Shown: positions 51,669-60,708, counted from the stretch's first letter. The stretch is DNA of 64,000 bases from Gottfriedia sp002574545 (GCA_052180195.1 CP197469.1); one strand, 5' to 3'. Translations and numbers: made by a program. Notes: generated by a model from the sequence alone, not told the origin.

Positions 51669-51810
51669 TTCCACCATTCCTTTTTATCTGACGCTTATCT
51701 TAATAAAAATATCTTATTAATGCCAATAACTTATTGGTATTATTCAGTGTACGATCAATGTCTATACTAATAATATAGCCATACTTTATCAAATTAGGGG
51801 AGGTAATCAA

Positions 51811-52587
51811 ATGACCATCAACTTCCATGATGCACAAAATAATATGACATATACAACTAGAGAGGCTGATCAGTCTTGGATTCAGTTAATGAGGGATACG
51901 ATTGATTTAGTTGGAAAAGATGTTGTTGATATAGGTTGTGGTGGAGGAATCTATTCGAAAGCTCTCACTAAGTTAAAAGTAAACCACGTCACAGCTGTAG
52001 ATTTTTCAGAGGAAATGCTTAAAGGTGCAGCAAAAAATTGTAAAGACTACAGTACTATTTCTTTTCATAAAGGAGATGCATATCATACTAAACTACCATC
52101 TTCACGTTATGATGTAGTTTTAGAAAGAGCTTTAGTCCATCATTTAGATCATTTAAATGCCTGTTTCAATGAGGCAAATCGTATATTAAAAAAGAATGGT
52201 CGATTAATCATACAAGACCGGACGCCAGAAGATTGTTTACTTCCTGGTGACATTAACCATATACGAGGTTATTTTTTTGATCTTTACCCAAAATTAAAAA
52301 CAAAAGAAATAGCTAGAAGATATACTACACAAGAAATGCGTTTAGCACTAGAGTCATCTGGATTTCATATTGAAAAAACCGTAAAACTTTGGGAAACAAG
52401 ACGGATCTATACTGACTTAGAATCACTTCAGAGTGATTTATTACAAAGAACAGGCCGATCAATTCTTCATGAACTCACCGATGAAGAACTAGAACAATTA
52501 GTAGAATTCATCAGTAATAAGCTAAAGAATCATTTCCCTATTATTGAAAAAGACTGTTGGACCGTCTGGTTTGCTAGAAAGAAATGA
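51811..52587 (+). CDS. SAM-dependent methyltransferase
   Basis: 258 residues. Class I Rossmann methyltransferase: motif I VVDIGCGGGIYSKAL near 39-53, motif II VTAVDFSEEML near 63, motif IV YDVVLERALVHHLDHL near 100-115. The C-terminal part (about 140-258) is substrate domain. The closest named types are generic Methyltransf_11/25 enzymes; substrate unknown. GGGGAGG precedes the ATG. Confidence 0.88.
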   Translation: MTINFHDAQNNMTYTTREADQSWIQLMRDTIDLVGKDVVDIGCGGGIYSKALTKLKVNHVTAVDFSEEMLKGAAKNCKDYSTISFHKGDAYHTKLPSSRYDVVLERALVHHLDHLNACFNEANRILKKNGRLIIQDRTPEDCLLPGDINHIRGYFFDLYPKLKTKEIARRYTTQEMRLALESSGFHIEKTVKLWETRRIYTDLESLQSDLLQRTGRSILHELTDEELEQLVEFISNKLKNHFPIIEKDCWTVWFARKK

Positions 52588-52648
52588 TCTAATAGAAACG
52601 CTTAGTCTAATTCTAAGCGTTTTCATTTTCAAATTTTGTTACGATCTA

Positions 52649-53926
52649 TTATCCATTCACTTTATGATTATTAGGCTCAACTTTTGGCAGTTTAATTGTT
52701 ACTTTTGTTCCTTCATCAACGTCACTTTCAAAAGTGATTGTTCCGTTCATCGCTTCAATGATTCGCACAGATACTGTTGTTCCTACACCTGTTCCCTTTT
52801 CTTTCGTTGAATAGAAAAGTGTACCAATACGAGAAAGCTGTTCTTTCGTCATTCCTTTTCCATTATCTCTAATCGTAATGACCGTTTTATCTTTTTCTTC
52901 GTGTAGCTTCGTATGTACAAATCCCCCTGAGCTAGTTGCCTCAATTGCATTTTTAATTAAGTTTATTAGCGCTTGTTTAAATTGATTTTTATCTGTATTA
53001 ATAAATGTTTCAACCTCTGTATCGCCTTTTAATTTAACATTTTGCTTTAATGCTAAAGGAACTAATAAAGTGACTACATCTGAAACGCATTGCTTTAAAC
53101 TGAAAATCTCTACCTTTTCAAATTGCGGTTTGGCAAAATTTAAATAATCATTAATGATTCCTTCTGCTCTACCTAATTCGCTTAATACTAGTGGCAAAAA
53201 TTCCATAGACTGTTTGTTGTCTTTACTTTCTTGCATTAATTGTAGGAAGCCTTTAACAACTGTAAGTGGATTCCTAACTTCGTGGGCAATAGAAGCTGCC
53301 ATTTCACTTAACGTATTAAGTTTCTCAGCTCTTTGGATTTCCTTATGTAGTATTTTGTTTTCAATTAGCGATTCAATCAGTTTTGCGCCTAAGGTAATTG
53401 CGATTAACTCGATACTAATAAAAATTAAAACTAACCCAAATAGTCTATAATCACTTTTAAAACTAATCTTATTTACAATTAAAAAAGAAAATAAGATGCT
53501 TAATTGAACTAAAGCAGGCCATAAACTAATAAGAGCTGTTGCAAATATTCTCTGTTTAGGTTTAAATGTCCAAAACCATTTAAATAATATTAAAGATCCT
53601 AGTGAGGATAAAGTAATACTAATCATACCAAATATAATAGCGTCTCCACCTAAAATTATTCTACCTAATAAGATCGCTAAGAAAGTCACAATTCCCCATC
53701 GATAACCGCAATAAAGAAACGCAATCGTTAGCGGGATATATCTTAAATCCCAAAATAACCCATATGCCGGATAAGGAAAAGCCATGCAAAAAAAGCCTGC
53801 TACAGCCTGAAACATGCCAAAAAGATAAATTTTATCTTTATAGCCATGTCTTTCATAAATAATACTGTATATTAATATTGGACTTAATATGATTAAAACA
53901 TGTAGTAAAAGTTTTTCAATTAACAC
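52649..53926 (-). CDS. Sensor histidine kinase with multi-helix membrane sensor (A)
   Basis: 425 residues. About five to six membrane helices in residues 1-190 (5TM/LytS-like sensor), then a HisKA domain with phospho-His in AASIAHEVRNPLTVVKGFLQLM near 218 and HATPase with N box ALINLIKNAIEATS, G1 DNGKGM and G2 GTGVGTTV near 385. The type is that of sporulation kinases (KinB-like). No response regulator gene adjoins. The other kinase (54162) is homologous and divergent. Confidence 0.88.
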   Translation of the reverse strand: MLIEKLLLHVLIILSPILIYSIIYERHGYKDKIYLFGMFQAVAGFFCMAFPYPAYGLFWDLRYIPLTIAFLYCGYRWGIVTFLAILLGRIILGGDAIIFGMISITLSSLGSLILFKWFWTFKPKQRIFATALISLWPALVQLSILFSFLIVNKISFKSDYRLFGLVLIFISIELIAITLGAKLIESLIENKILHKEIQRAEKLNTLSEMAASIAHEVRNPLTVVKGFLQLMQESKDNKQSMEFLPLVLSELGRAEGIINDYLNFAKPQFEKVEIFSLKQCVSDVVTLLVPLALKQNVKLKGDTEVETFINTDKNQFKQALINLIKNAIEATSSGGFVHTKLHEEKDKTVITIRDNGKGMTKEQLSRIGTLFYSTKEKGTGVGTTVSVRIIEAMNGTITFESDVDEGTKVTIKLPKVEPNNHKVNG

Positions 53927-54161
53927 GTTTTTATCCTCACTAGATTCGAAATTTACGAAATTAACATTCTAAGTATTATACGACAAAACTTCCAAAAATC
54001 CTTTATTTTCACCTATTCAAACACACTATTTTTCCTATTCTGTCGATTAATATTTTTATGCTATTTCTCAATTATTAATTTTGTCATAATATATGTATAA
54101 ATAATTTTCTGAAAAGTGTAAAATATTATTGAAAGTTTCTTTTCAGAACGGAGATTGAAAC

Positions 54162-55388
54162 ATGAAAAATACAGAGTACTATAACAAAAGAAGCCGTCGA
54201 ATTTATATATTTTTTATGGCTTTACTCACTTCCTTATTACTAGTAGGAATTATACTATCTCCTTTAACGTTTAAGGATCATCCAATTGAGCTAATTATTC
54301 AAGTTATCTTAATGTTCATTGTTATTTTTGCTTTATTCAATTTTGTGAAAAGAAATAGCACATTTTCCAAGGTTTTATTTACGACCATTGCTTCACTATA
54401 TGTGTATATTAAATTTTGGACATACCCAGACACTGCAACAATGTATAGTTTTGTAGCAATCATCCCAATCTTTACGATCTTTTTATATAATCGCATAGCA
54501 TTTTATATCGGTTGGGCATTAAATATACTTATTGGACCTACTTTTGTATTACTCATCTCATTTACCAATCTAAAAGAAAAATATTCTTATATAGCATTAG
54601 ACCCTGTCGGCAATATAGTAGAATTCCTATCGATTCAATTAATTCTATTATTTGTATTCTTACAAACAGAAACAAAGGTCATCGCTTTGGAAGCCAATTA
54701 CAAGGAAATACAACAAGCGAAACAATTAAACTCGATTGGACAACTAGCTGCAACAATCGCACATGAAATTCGCAATCCAATTACTGTCGTAAAAGGTTTT
54801 GCTCAACTTTTTCAAAAATCAAAAACAATGAACCGAGACGAAAAACATTATGTCGATACAATGATAAAAGAATTAGAATACGCTCAAATTATTATTAATG
54901 ATTATTTATCACTAGCTAAACCTCAAACTGAAACATTACAAGTCGTTGAAGTTAATAAAGAAATAATGAATGTATCTGATTTGCTTGCATCCATGGCAAA
55001 TAGCCAAAGCATTGGTTTCCAATTAAACTTAAATCAAATACTCTACACGAAAATAAATCCAATTGAATTTAAACAAGTTCTAGTTAACTTGATGAAAAAT
55101 GCAATCGAATCAATGGATGATGCTGGCTTTATAACAATAAATCTCTTAAAAGAAAATGAATATGCACTTATTGAAATCATCGACACAGGCATTGGAATGT
55201 CCCAAGAAACAATTGAAAAGCTCGGCACTCCCTTCTACTCACTAAAAGAAAGAGGCACAGGGATTGGGCTAACCGTCTGCTTTAATATAATCGAAAAATT
55301 CAAAGGCAAAATTAAAGTAAGTAGCAAGGAAAACGAAGGAACAATATTTCGGATTTATTTACCGATTTGGCAATGTGAAAATGAATGA
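54162..55388 (+). CDS. Sensor histidine kinase with multi-helix membrane sensor (B)
   Basis: 408 residues. Five to six helices in residues 15-175, then AATIAHEIRNPITVVKGFAQLF with phospho-His near 200, N box QVLVNLMKNAIESMD, G1 DTGIGM and G2 GTGIGLTV near 366. It is similar in plan and in the catalytic half to kinase A. ACGGAG precedes the ATG. No response regulator next to it, so it probably feeds a phosphorelay elsewhere, perhaps Spo0F/Spo0A. Confidence 0.88.
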   Translation: MKNTEYYNKRSRRIYIFFMALLTSLLLVGIILSPLTFKDHPIELIIQVILMFIVIFALFNFVKRNSTFSKVLFTTIASLYVYIKFWTYPDTATMYSFVAIIPIFTIFLYNRIAFYIGWALNILIGPTFVLLISFTNLKEKYSYIALDPVGNIVEFLSIQLILLFVFLQTETKVIALEANYKEIQQAKQLNSIGQLAATIAHEIRNPITVVKGFAQLFQKSKTMNRDEKHYVDTMIKELEYAQIIINDYLSLAKPQTETLQVVEVNKEIMNVSDLLASMANSQSIGFQLNLNQILYTKINPIEFKQVLVNLMKNAIESMDDAGFITINLLKENEYALIEIIDTGIGMSQETIEKLGTPFYSLKERGTGIGLTVCFNIIEKFKGKIKVSSKENEGTIFRIYLPIWQCENE

Positions 55389-55403
55389 TGAAAAACCACA
55401 AAT

Positions 55404-55438
55404 AAGAAAAAAACTCACAAAAAAGTGAGTTTTTTTGT
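55404..55438. terminator. Bidirectional terminator between kinase B and azoR
   Basis: AAAAAAACTCAC AAAAAA GTGAGTTTTTTT hairpin between convergent genes. Confidence 0.88.
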
Positions 55439-55448
55439 TGTAATCATA

Positions 55449-56084
55449 TTAAAAATCCTTTGCAGCTTCCTTAGCTTTTTGAATTGCTTGTTCTTTGATT
55501 TCTTGTGCTCGGTCTGGAAATTGATTTTGACCTTCTACAAAAATCCCATTAAAATCTTGAACACCTAAGAAACTCATGATCACTCCAATATAGCGATGTC
55601 CCATTTCAAGACCAGCAGCTGGACCTTCTGAATAAACTCCACCACGTGCCTGGATATGCAATGCTTTTTTACCACCTAATAATCCTTGAGGGCCATTAGA
55701 AGTATATTTGAACGTTTTACCAGCAACACAAATTGCATCAATATAGTTTTTCATAATTGGTGGGAATAAAAAGTTCCATAAAGGTGTTACAAAGACATAT
55801 TTATCTGCTTCAGCAAATTGAGTTACAATTTCATTTAATCTTCCTACTTTTGATTGTTCGCCTGAAGAAAGTGTATCAAATGATCCTCCAGATTGAAGTT
55901 TCCCCCAACCTGCAAACACTTCAGCATCAATATGAGGAATCGTTTCATTATAAAGGTCAATATGTACTACTTGATCATTAGGATGTGCAGCTTTATAACT
56001 CTCGATAAATGCATCCCCAACCGCCATACTATAAGAAGTTGACTTATCGTGAGGATGTGCTGTGATATACAATAGTGTCGTCAA
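55449..56084 (-). CDS. azoR: FMN-dependent NADH-azoreductase / quinone reductase
   Basis: 211 residues from the TTG at 56084, which has AGGTGG eight bases upstream and gives the usual start TTLLYITAHPHD; a GTG four codons earlier has no ribosome site. Flavodoxin-like fold with SYSMAVGDAFIESY near 16, FVTPLWNFLFPPIMKNYIDAI near 96-116 and IQARGGVYSEGPAAGLEMG near 146. Reduces quinones and azo dyes with NADH via FMN and is often thiol-stress induced. Single gene. Confidence 0.92.
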   Translation of the reverse strand: MTTLLYITAHPHDKSTSYSMAVGDAFIESYKAAHPNDQVVHIDLYNETIPHIDAEVFAGWGKLQSGGSFDTLSSGEQSKVGRLNEIVTQFAEADKYVFVTPLWNFLFPPIMKNYIDAICVAGKTFKYTSNGPQGLLGGKKALHIQARGGVYSEGPAAGLEMGHRYIGVIMSFLGVQDFNGIFVEGQNQFPDRAQEIKEQAIQKAKEAAKDF

Positions 56085-56183
56085 ACAAATTTCCACCTTT
56101 CATTTTAAATCAAACTGTCTTTTACCTTATTAAAAGCACGATATTATCATCTGTTATTTCGAACTAAACAATACAAATATTTA

Positions 56184-56222
56184 TAAAAAAAAACCTTTAC
56201 TCCGATGGTAAAGGTTTTTATA
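56184..56222. terminator. Terminator of the acetate-transporter gene
   Basis: AAAACCTTTAC / GTAAAGGTTTT stem around TCCGATG with A runs and T runs on the two sides, just after the stop of the gene at 56263. Confidence 0.85.
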
Positions 56223-56262
56223 TATAGACAAAGTCCAAAAAAATTAGTTTAAGACTGAATTT

Positions 56263-56877
56263 TTATTTCGCTTTAAATATCCCAAAAGGTTTCCCTACAG
56301 GTAAGAACTCTCTTCCAAAGTGACTATTTAATACAGCTGCAGCCGATCCATAAAATGACATAATTGCTATACCTAATTCACTATATGCTGCAAAAGTATG
56401 TGTAGCCTCTTCCATAAAGCCTAATGTGCTTAATGATAATCCAATAAATAAACAATCGATTAATACAAAAATAATAAATAATACCTTATGAGTTTCCATT
56501 GCACCAATTGTCATAAAAATTGTAAAGATTAAATATCCTACAAAAGCAAATCCAAGTTGTTTAACATCAGCAGCTTTCATTAATGCTTCTCCAAAAGCAC
56601 CTAATTGGATTAACCAAGTCGTACCGACAGCTAACCAAAAGAAAGCATATACTCCAAATGCAGTTGCTCCAAATACATTATTATGTTTAAAATCCTGGAT
56701 ACTCGCAAATAATTGTGCAATAGCACCTAAAAAAATCGCCCAAGGTAATACTAATGAAACACCATCAGTAATTCCTAACTTTTGTGTAGAGGCAACAAGT
56801 GTTACCATCGCTAAACCGAATAAACCAATTGCAGATGGATCTGCAGTAGTTATTTTAATTTGTTGTACGTCTTTCAT
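56263..56877 (-). CDS. Acetate/succinate transporter, GPR1/FUN34/YaaH (AceTr) family
   Basis: 204 residues with six membrane helices. The family's NPAPLGL-type signature appears as DPSAIGLFGLAM near 13-24, followed by the FxFGA...-like helices (GVYAFFWLAVGTTW). SatP of E. coli takes up acetate and succinate. Here the motif begins DPSA rather than NPAP, a modest divergence. Start has AGGAGG nearby. Its direct neighbours do not show its role. Confidence 0.85.
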   Translation of the reverse strand: MKDVQQIKITTADPSAIGLFGLAMVTLVASTQKLGITDGVSLVLPWAIFLGAIAQLFASIQDFKHNNVFGATAFGVYAFFWLAVGTTWLIQLGAFGEALMKAADVKQLGFAFVGYLIFTIFMTIGAMETHKVLFIIFVLIDCLFIGLSLSTLGFMEEATHTFAAYSELGIAIMSFYGSAAAVLNSHFGREFLPVGKPFGIFKAK

Positions 56878-56967
56878 TGATGTAAATCCTCCTAAAATTT
56901 TAAACAGACTAAACTATACTACTATAAAATTTTAGGGATTAATATAACTTTTTTTCATTTTTAAATA

Positions 56968-57006
56968 AGAAAGCACATTCTTTAAAAAAGAAAGCGCTTT
57001 TTACCA
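56968..57006 (-). terminator. Terminator of the radical SAM gene
   Basis: AAAGCGC / GTGCTTT stem (one G-U) with extra inner TTCTTT / AAAGAA pairing and a T-containing tail on the minus strand. Confidence 0.65.
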
Positions 57007-57010
57007 AAAA

Positions 57011-57892
57011 TTACTTTTTATGTCGTTTTGCATAACCACATCTTTTGCACAATTCTTCCACTGCACATCGTCTTGAAAAACCATCATAAATTGCTCTTGC
57101 ACGCTCAGAATTTAAAATATCTTCTAGCGATGTCTCATAAATATTCCCTAATGGAATCTTACCTTCGCTATCTAAACAACATGGTACAACCGTTCCATCT
57201 ACTAATACTCCGATTTGATCTCTTAAACCATAGCAGAATACATTTTCATCGATGATATCATTACCCATGTCTGGCCATTGGAACTTTTCTGCCATATTTA
57301 AATAAATTTTATCGCGCAGTTTAATATTATGTGTTACCTGAAGTCTTTCACTTAAAGAAAAGTCTAAGTTTAGTTTTTCCTCCAGTAAATTTAATATATC
57401 AATATTTAATGAATTACTTGCTCTTAACTCTTCACTATCCATATTCCAAAGCCTAATTGCACAGATCATATCGCTTTTTTCATTCGCTTCATTAATGAAA
57501 TTAGTAATATTTTCAACGTAATCGTGCAAATCCTTCGTTAAATCATTCGCCTCAAAACTATGAAGTGAAAAATTGATTTGTCTTAAACCTTTCGATTCAA
57601 TTAATAAATCCTTTACTTTGTTAATTAACGTACCGTTCGTCGTTATATTAACCTTCAAACCATTTTCGTGACTGATGTCCAAAAATCTACCAAGCTTTGT
57701 ATTTAAAAACGGTTCCCCCATCAAATGAAAATAAATATGATCTGTATAAGGCTTAACTGATTTTATTACATGTGTAAATGCCTTCTCGTCCAAAAACTTT
57801 AACGGTCTCTCCAACGTAGGGCTTGGACAAAAATTACACTTCAAATTACATATATTTGTAATTTCTATATAAACTTTCTTAAATTTTCTCAT
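57011..57892 (-). CDS. Radical SAM/SPASM domain protein
   Basis: 293 residues. The radical-SAM cluster motif CNLKCNFC is at about 14-21 (CxxxCxxC) and the GxxxG-like MGEPFLN near 60. The C-terminal SPASM region has VDGTVVPCCLDSEG near 236 and CAVEELCKRCGY near 275-286 for additional iron-sulfur clusters. SPASM enzymes often mature peptides or proteins. No obvious precursor peptide gene lies alongside, so substrate is open. Confidence 0.9.
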   Translation of the reverse strand: MRKFKKVYIEITNICNLKCNFCPSPTLERPLKFLDEKAFTHVIKSVKPYTDHIYFHLMGEPFLNTKLGRFLDISHENGLKVNITTNGTLINKVKDLLIESKGLRQINFSLHSFEANDLTKDLHDYVENITNFINEANEKSDMICAIRLWNMDSEELRASNSLNIDILNLLEEKLNLDFSLSERLQVTHNIKLRDKIYLNMAEKFQWPDMGNDIIDENVFCYGLRDQIGVLVDGTVVPCCLDSEGKIPLGNIYETSLEDILNSERARAIYDGFSRRCAVEELCKRCGYAKRHKK

Positions 57893-58150
57893 TCTACTCT
57901 CCTACTTTAACATTATCTATTTCCATATTTTTCGCTCTAAAAAAACGATAACCTTATCATACAATAGTTTTTAAGATATTAATATTTCCACACTCTGTTC
58001 AATTTTTACCAACCGAACAGAATTGTAATCATTCTAAAACTTCATGAAATTGTTTAAATTTTTCAACTATAATTACAGTTTAAGTATAATTATTTTATTA
58101 TAATAAAACTAGGCAATTGAATAGCATAGGGGAATTGGTTTTATCTTCTT
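57893..58150. other. Intergenic region ahead of the type I toxin gene
   Basis: AT-rich DNA between divergent genes. TATAATAAAAC near 58099 could be the toxin -10. Nothing else seen. Confidence 0.4.
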
Positions 58151-58176
58151 TTCTACGGATTTTTGTAGAAAGGTGG
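58151..58176 (+). promoter_or_regulatory. Leader hairpin touching the toxin ribosome site
   Basis: TTCTAC GGATTTTT GTAGAA runs straight into AGGTGG, so the stem ends exactly at the ribosome site. Structured leaders that limit translation are common in type I toxin mRNAs. Confidence 0.55.
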
Positions 58177-58184
58177 TGATGCCA

Positions 58185-58289
58185 ATGCAAACACTTGAAA
58201 TACTTACACTAATCTTCATCGCAATGACTTTTGTCGTTGCATTGATTCAATTAGTAATTAGTATTATTAACGCAACAAAAAAGAAATAG
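58185..58289 (+). CDS. Type I toxin, holin-like (Hol_Tox/BsrE-TxpA-like)
   Basis: 34 residues: MQTLEILTLIFIAMTFVVAL then IQLVISIINATKKK. A short N-terminus, one membrane helix and a Lys-rich end are the pattern of the small Bacillus/Lactobacillus membrane toxins (TxpA, BsrG, BsrE; Hol_Tox). AGGTGG is eight bases before this ATG; a start two codons earlier is also possible. The downstream conserved non-coding segment with a strong hairpin fits the antisense RNA. A decayed duplicate of the locus follows at 58475. Confidence 0.75.
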   Translation: MQTLEILTLIFIAMTFVVALIQLVISIINATKKK

Positions 58290-58396
58290 CCCCTATGCTT
58301 TGACCCGGCACGGACTACTTCTTTTGATTTAACAAGATAAAACCATCTCGGCTTATTCAATTGCTTAGAACGAGTGTTAGAGCACTCGTTCTTTTC
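58290..58396 (-). ncRNA. Probable antisense RNA antitoxin region with shared terminator
   Basis: Segment between the toxin stop and the hairpin AGAACGAGTG / CACTCGTTCT (58367-58392). In txpA/ratA and bsr type I systems, the antitoxin RNA is read from the opposite strand over this toxin 3' end. The segment is almost the same in the duplicate at 58538-58650, which supports a function outside the ORF. The minus-strand promoter is not clear, so strand and extent are inferred. Confidence 0.5.
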
Positions 58397-58474
58397 TAAT
58401 ATATGTTTATTATATCATACGATTCTTTAGATATACTTTTAGCGCATGAATTTTTTGTTAAATATAAAACTTTT

Positions 58475-58650
58475 TTCATCGCAATGACTTTTGTCGTTGC
58501 ATTGATTAGTAATTAGTATTATTAACGCAACAAAAAAGAAATAGCCCATATGCATTCGCCGGCATGGACTACTTCTTTTGATTTAGCAAGATAAAACCAT
58601 CTCGGCTTATTCAATTGCTTAGAACGAGTGTTAGCGCACTTGTTCTTAAT
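58475..58650 (+). pseudogene. Decayed duplicate of the toxin locus
   Basis: Repeats 58214-58395 closely from TTCATCGCAATGACTTTTGT onward, but lacks the ribosome site and first ten codons, and a 5-base deletion (CAATT) in the helix brings an early TAG. The downstream non-coding segment (GGACTACTTCTTTTGATTTA..., hairpin AGAACGAGTG) is kept with few changes. It cannot make toxin but may still give the antisense RNA. Confidence 0.8.
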
Positions 58651-58826
58651 GATAATTTATCATATTTTTTAATCGTAATTTATAAAAGATATGTTATTTT
58701 TGTGAATTGATAATTTTTGACAATTCCAATCAGTTTTATGAGCATTCAATCGACAATTTTCTATATTTCCCGAGAAATTTCCTATCCAAGTTTTGACAAT
58801 TTTAACGTTTTTTTAAATAAAATTTG

Positions 58827-58856
58827 TTGACAGTTGTTTGTAATCTGTAATATTAT
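58827..58856 (+). promoter_or_regulatory. Promoter of the T-box-controlled ABC operon
   Basis: -35 TTGACA (58827-58832), 18-bp spacer, -10 TATTAT (58851-58856). Just downstream lies the perfect palindrome CAAACTAGTTTG (58872-58883), which may be an extra operator. Confidence 0.65.
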
Positions 58857-58934
58857 TTGGTCATCGCAAAACAAACTAGTTTGATTTTATAAAAACTGCA
58901 GTATTGAACATATTTGAAAATTTAATTTTAAAAG

Positions 58935-59222
58935 CATTGATGAGAAATAGTAAAAGTATTAAGTTCTTAAAAAGAGAGTTCCCGGTTGGTGCGAGGGGCG
59001 TAAGACAATATTTTGAACACATCTCTGAGCTGAGCACCGAACCCTTTATGGTAGTAGACTGTTTCCGGATTCCCTGCACCCGTTATCGTGCTAGAGTATA
59101 GCTTAATTGCTGCACTTGAAGAGGTTGGTATCGTGAGGTATCAATAAATAGAGGTGGAACCACGTGAGTAATACTCCCGTCCTCTAGCTGTTTTATATAG
59201 CTAGAGTGCGGGAGTTTTTTGT
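58935..59222 (+). ncRNA. T-box riboswitch, probable histidine specifier
   Basis: Stem I with GAGAGTTCCCGGTTGGTGCGA, then the specifier region TTTGAACACATCTCTGAGC: in the usual GAA-codon-A layout the codon is CAC (59018-59020), histidine. The antiterminator T-box core GAGGTGGAACCACG is at 59151-59164. The terminator ACTCCCGTCCTCTAGCT / AGCTAGAGTGCGGGAGT with T run follows at 59173-59222. Uncharged tRNA would stabilise the antiterminator and turn on the transporter genes. The codon call is from pattern, not from folding. Confidence 0.85.
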
Positions 59223-59260
59223 TTTTCAAAAATATAAATTAATTTAAGGGAGAGAATAAA

Positions 59261-60037
59261 ATGAATAAAAAATTAATGTCAGCATTTATCATTTGTATGA
59301 TTTCAATATTAGTTGTAACAGGTTGTGGAAAAGAAAAACGAAATGCAAACGAAGTAGTCGTTGGATTAGATGATACTTTTGTACCAATGGGTTTTAAGGA
59401 TGATCAAGGTAAAGTTGTAGGTTTTGATATCGATTTAGCAAAAGAAGTTTTTAAACGTGAAAATATGAAAGTAACTTTCCAATCGATTGATTGGTCAATG
59501 AAAGAGACTGAGTTAAAATCAGGAAATATTGATGCAATTTGGAACGGCTATTCAATTACGGATGAGCGTAAGAAAAAAGTAAATTTCTCAGATGCATATT
59601 TAAAAAATAGACAAGTTATTATCACCCTAGCAAATTCAAGTATAAAAACAAAAGCAGATTTAAAAGGTAAGAATGTTGGGATTCAAGAAGGATCAAGTTC
59701 TTTAGATGCAGTTAATAAAGATAAAAACTTAGTAAAATCGTTTAACGGAAGTAAACCTGTATTATATGAAAACAACAACCAAGCTTTAATGGACTTAGAA
59801 TCAAAACGTGTAGATGCGGTTGTAGCAGATGAAACATTAGCTAGATATTACATGAACAAAAGAGGCGAAAACAAATACAAAGTTTTAGAAGATAACTTTG
59901 GTGAAGAAGAGTATGGAATTGGCGTTCGAAAAGATGATGCTGAATTACTTAAAAAAATTAACAAACAAATTGGTGCTATGAAAAAAGATGGTACTTACGA
60001 CAAAATATATAAAAAATGGTTCGGTACATTGAAATAA
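59261..60037 (+). CDS. Amino-acid-binding lipoprotein (probable histidine transporter)
   Basis: 258 residues. Lipoprotein signal ISILVVTGCGKEKR with Cys at about 22; then a family 3 solute-binding protein with VVGFDIDLAKEVFKREN near 55-71, AIWNGYSITDERKKKVNFSDAYLKNRQVI near 90-118 and the closing GTYDKIYKKWFG. It catches an amino acid for the next two genes. Based on the CAC specifier in the T-box leader, histidine is the likely ligand, as in predicted HisXYZ systems. GGGAGAG site before the ATG. Confidence 0.85.
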   Translation: MNKKLMSAFIICMISILVVTGCGKEKRNANEVVVGLDDTFVPMGFKDDQGKVVGFDIDLAKEVFKRENMKVTFQSIDWSMKETELKSGNIDAIWNGYSITDERKKKVNFSDAYLKNRQVIITLANSSIKTKADLKGKNVGIQEGSSSLDAVNKDKNLVKSFNGSKPVLYENNNQALMDLESKRVDAVVADETLARYYMNKRGENKYKVLEDNFGEEEYGIGVRKDDAELLKKINKQIGAMKKDGTYDKIYKKWFGTLK

Positions 60038-60053
60038 AAAGGAGCTTACAATC

Positions 60054-60695
60054 ATGGAACAAATTACATCTTTATTACCTTCCATGCTTGATGGTTTAAA
60101 AGTTACGCTAGAGGTTTTCTTAATTACTCTAGCGTTAGCAATTCCACTTGGAATCATCATTGCACTTGGAAGACTTTCAAATATAACAGCAATCAAATCA
60201 ATTATTAGTTCTTATATTTTATTAATGCGTGGTACACCTCTACTTTTACAATTAATCTTTATCTTTTTTGGTTTACCATTAGTCGGAATCGTCTTTGACC
60301 GTTTTACAACCGTTATTATCGCATTTGTACTTAATTACGCAGCTTATTTTGGGGAGATTTTCAGAGCTGGTATTCAATCAGTTGATAAAGGTCAATATGA
60401 AGCAGCAGAGGTTTTAGGATTGAGTCGCAGTCAAACTTTTAAAAGAATTATTCTGCCTCAAATGACTAAAAAAGTATTACCTCCTGTTTCAAACGAAGTA
60501 ATTACTTTAGTAAAAGATTCAGCTCTTGTATATGTTGTTGGACTGGATGATATGCTTCGAGTAGCTAAAATCGCATCAAATACAAGTGCATCCCTACTAC
60601 CTCTTGTATTCGTTGGTGTGATTTATCTACTACTAACAGCAATATTAACGAATTTATTTAAACGATTAGAAAATCGCTATTCATATTATAAATAA
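60054..60695 (+). CDS. Amino-acid ABC transporter permease (His/Glu/Gln family)
   Basis: 213 residues with five membrane helices. HisM/GlnP-type block MRGTPLLLQLIFIFFGLPLVG near 59-79 and EAA loop SVDKGQYEAAEVLGLSRSQTFKRIILPQ near 110-137. A single permease gene probably works as a homodimer. Starts 16 bp after the binding protein, with AAAAGGAG site. Confidence 0.92.
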   Translation: MEQITSLLPSMLDGLKVTLEVFLITLALAIPLGIIIALGRLSNITAIKSIISSYILLMRGTPLLLQLIFIFFGLPLVGIVFDRFTTVIIAFVLNYAAYFGEIFRAGIQSVDKGQYEAAEVLGLSRSQTFKRIILPQMTKKVLPPVSNEVITLVKDSALVYVVGLDDMLRVAKIASNTSASLLPLVFVGVIYLLLTAILTNLFKRLENRYSYYK

Positions 60696-60708
60696 GGAGA
60701 GACTTTAA

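Noticed and set aside
57011..58289. Radical SAM enzyme with the adjacent 34-residue peptide as its substrate
   Set aside because: The peptide is divergent, has no Cys or other usual modification residues, and fits a type I toxin with antisense region much better.
58876..59101. Short frames over the T-box leader
   Set aside because: The DNA is explained by the T-box RNA; neither frame has a ribosome site.
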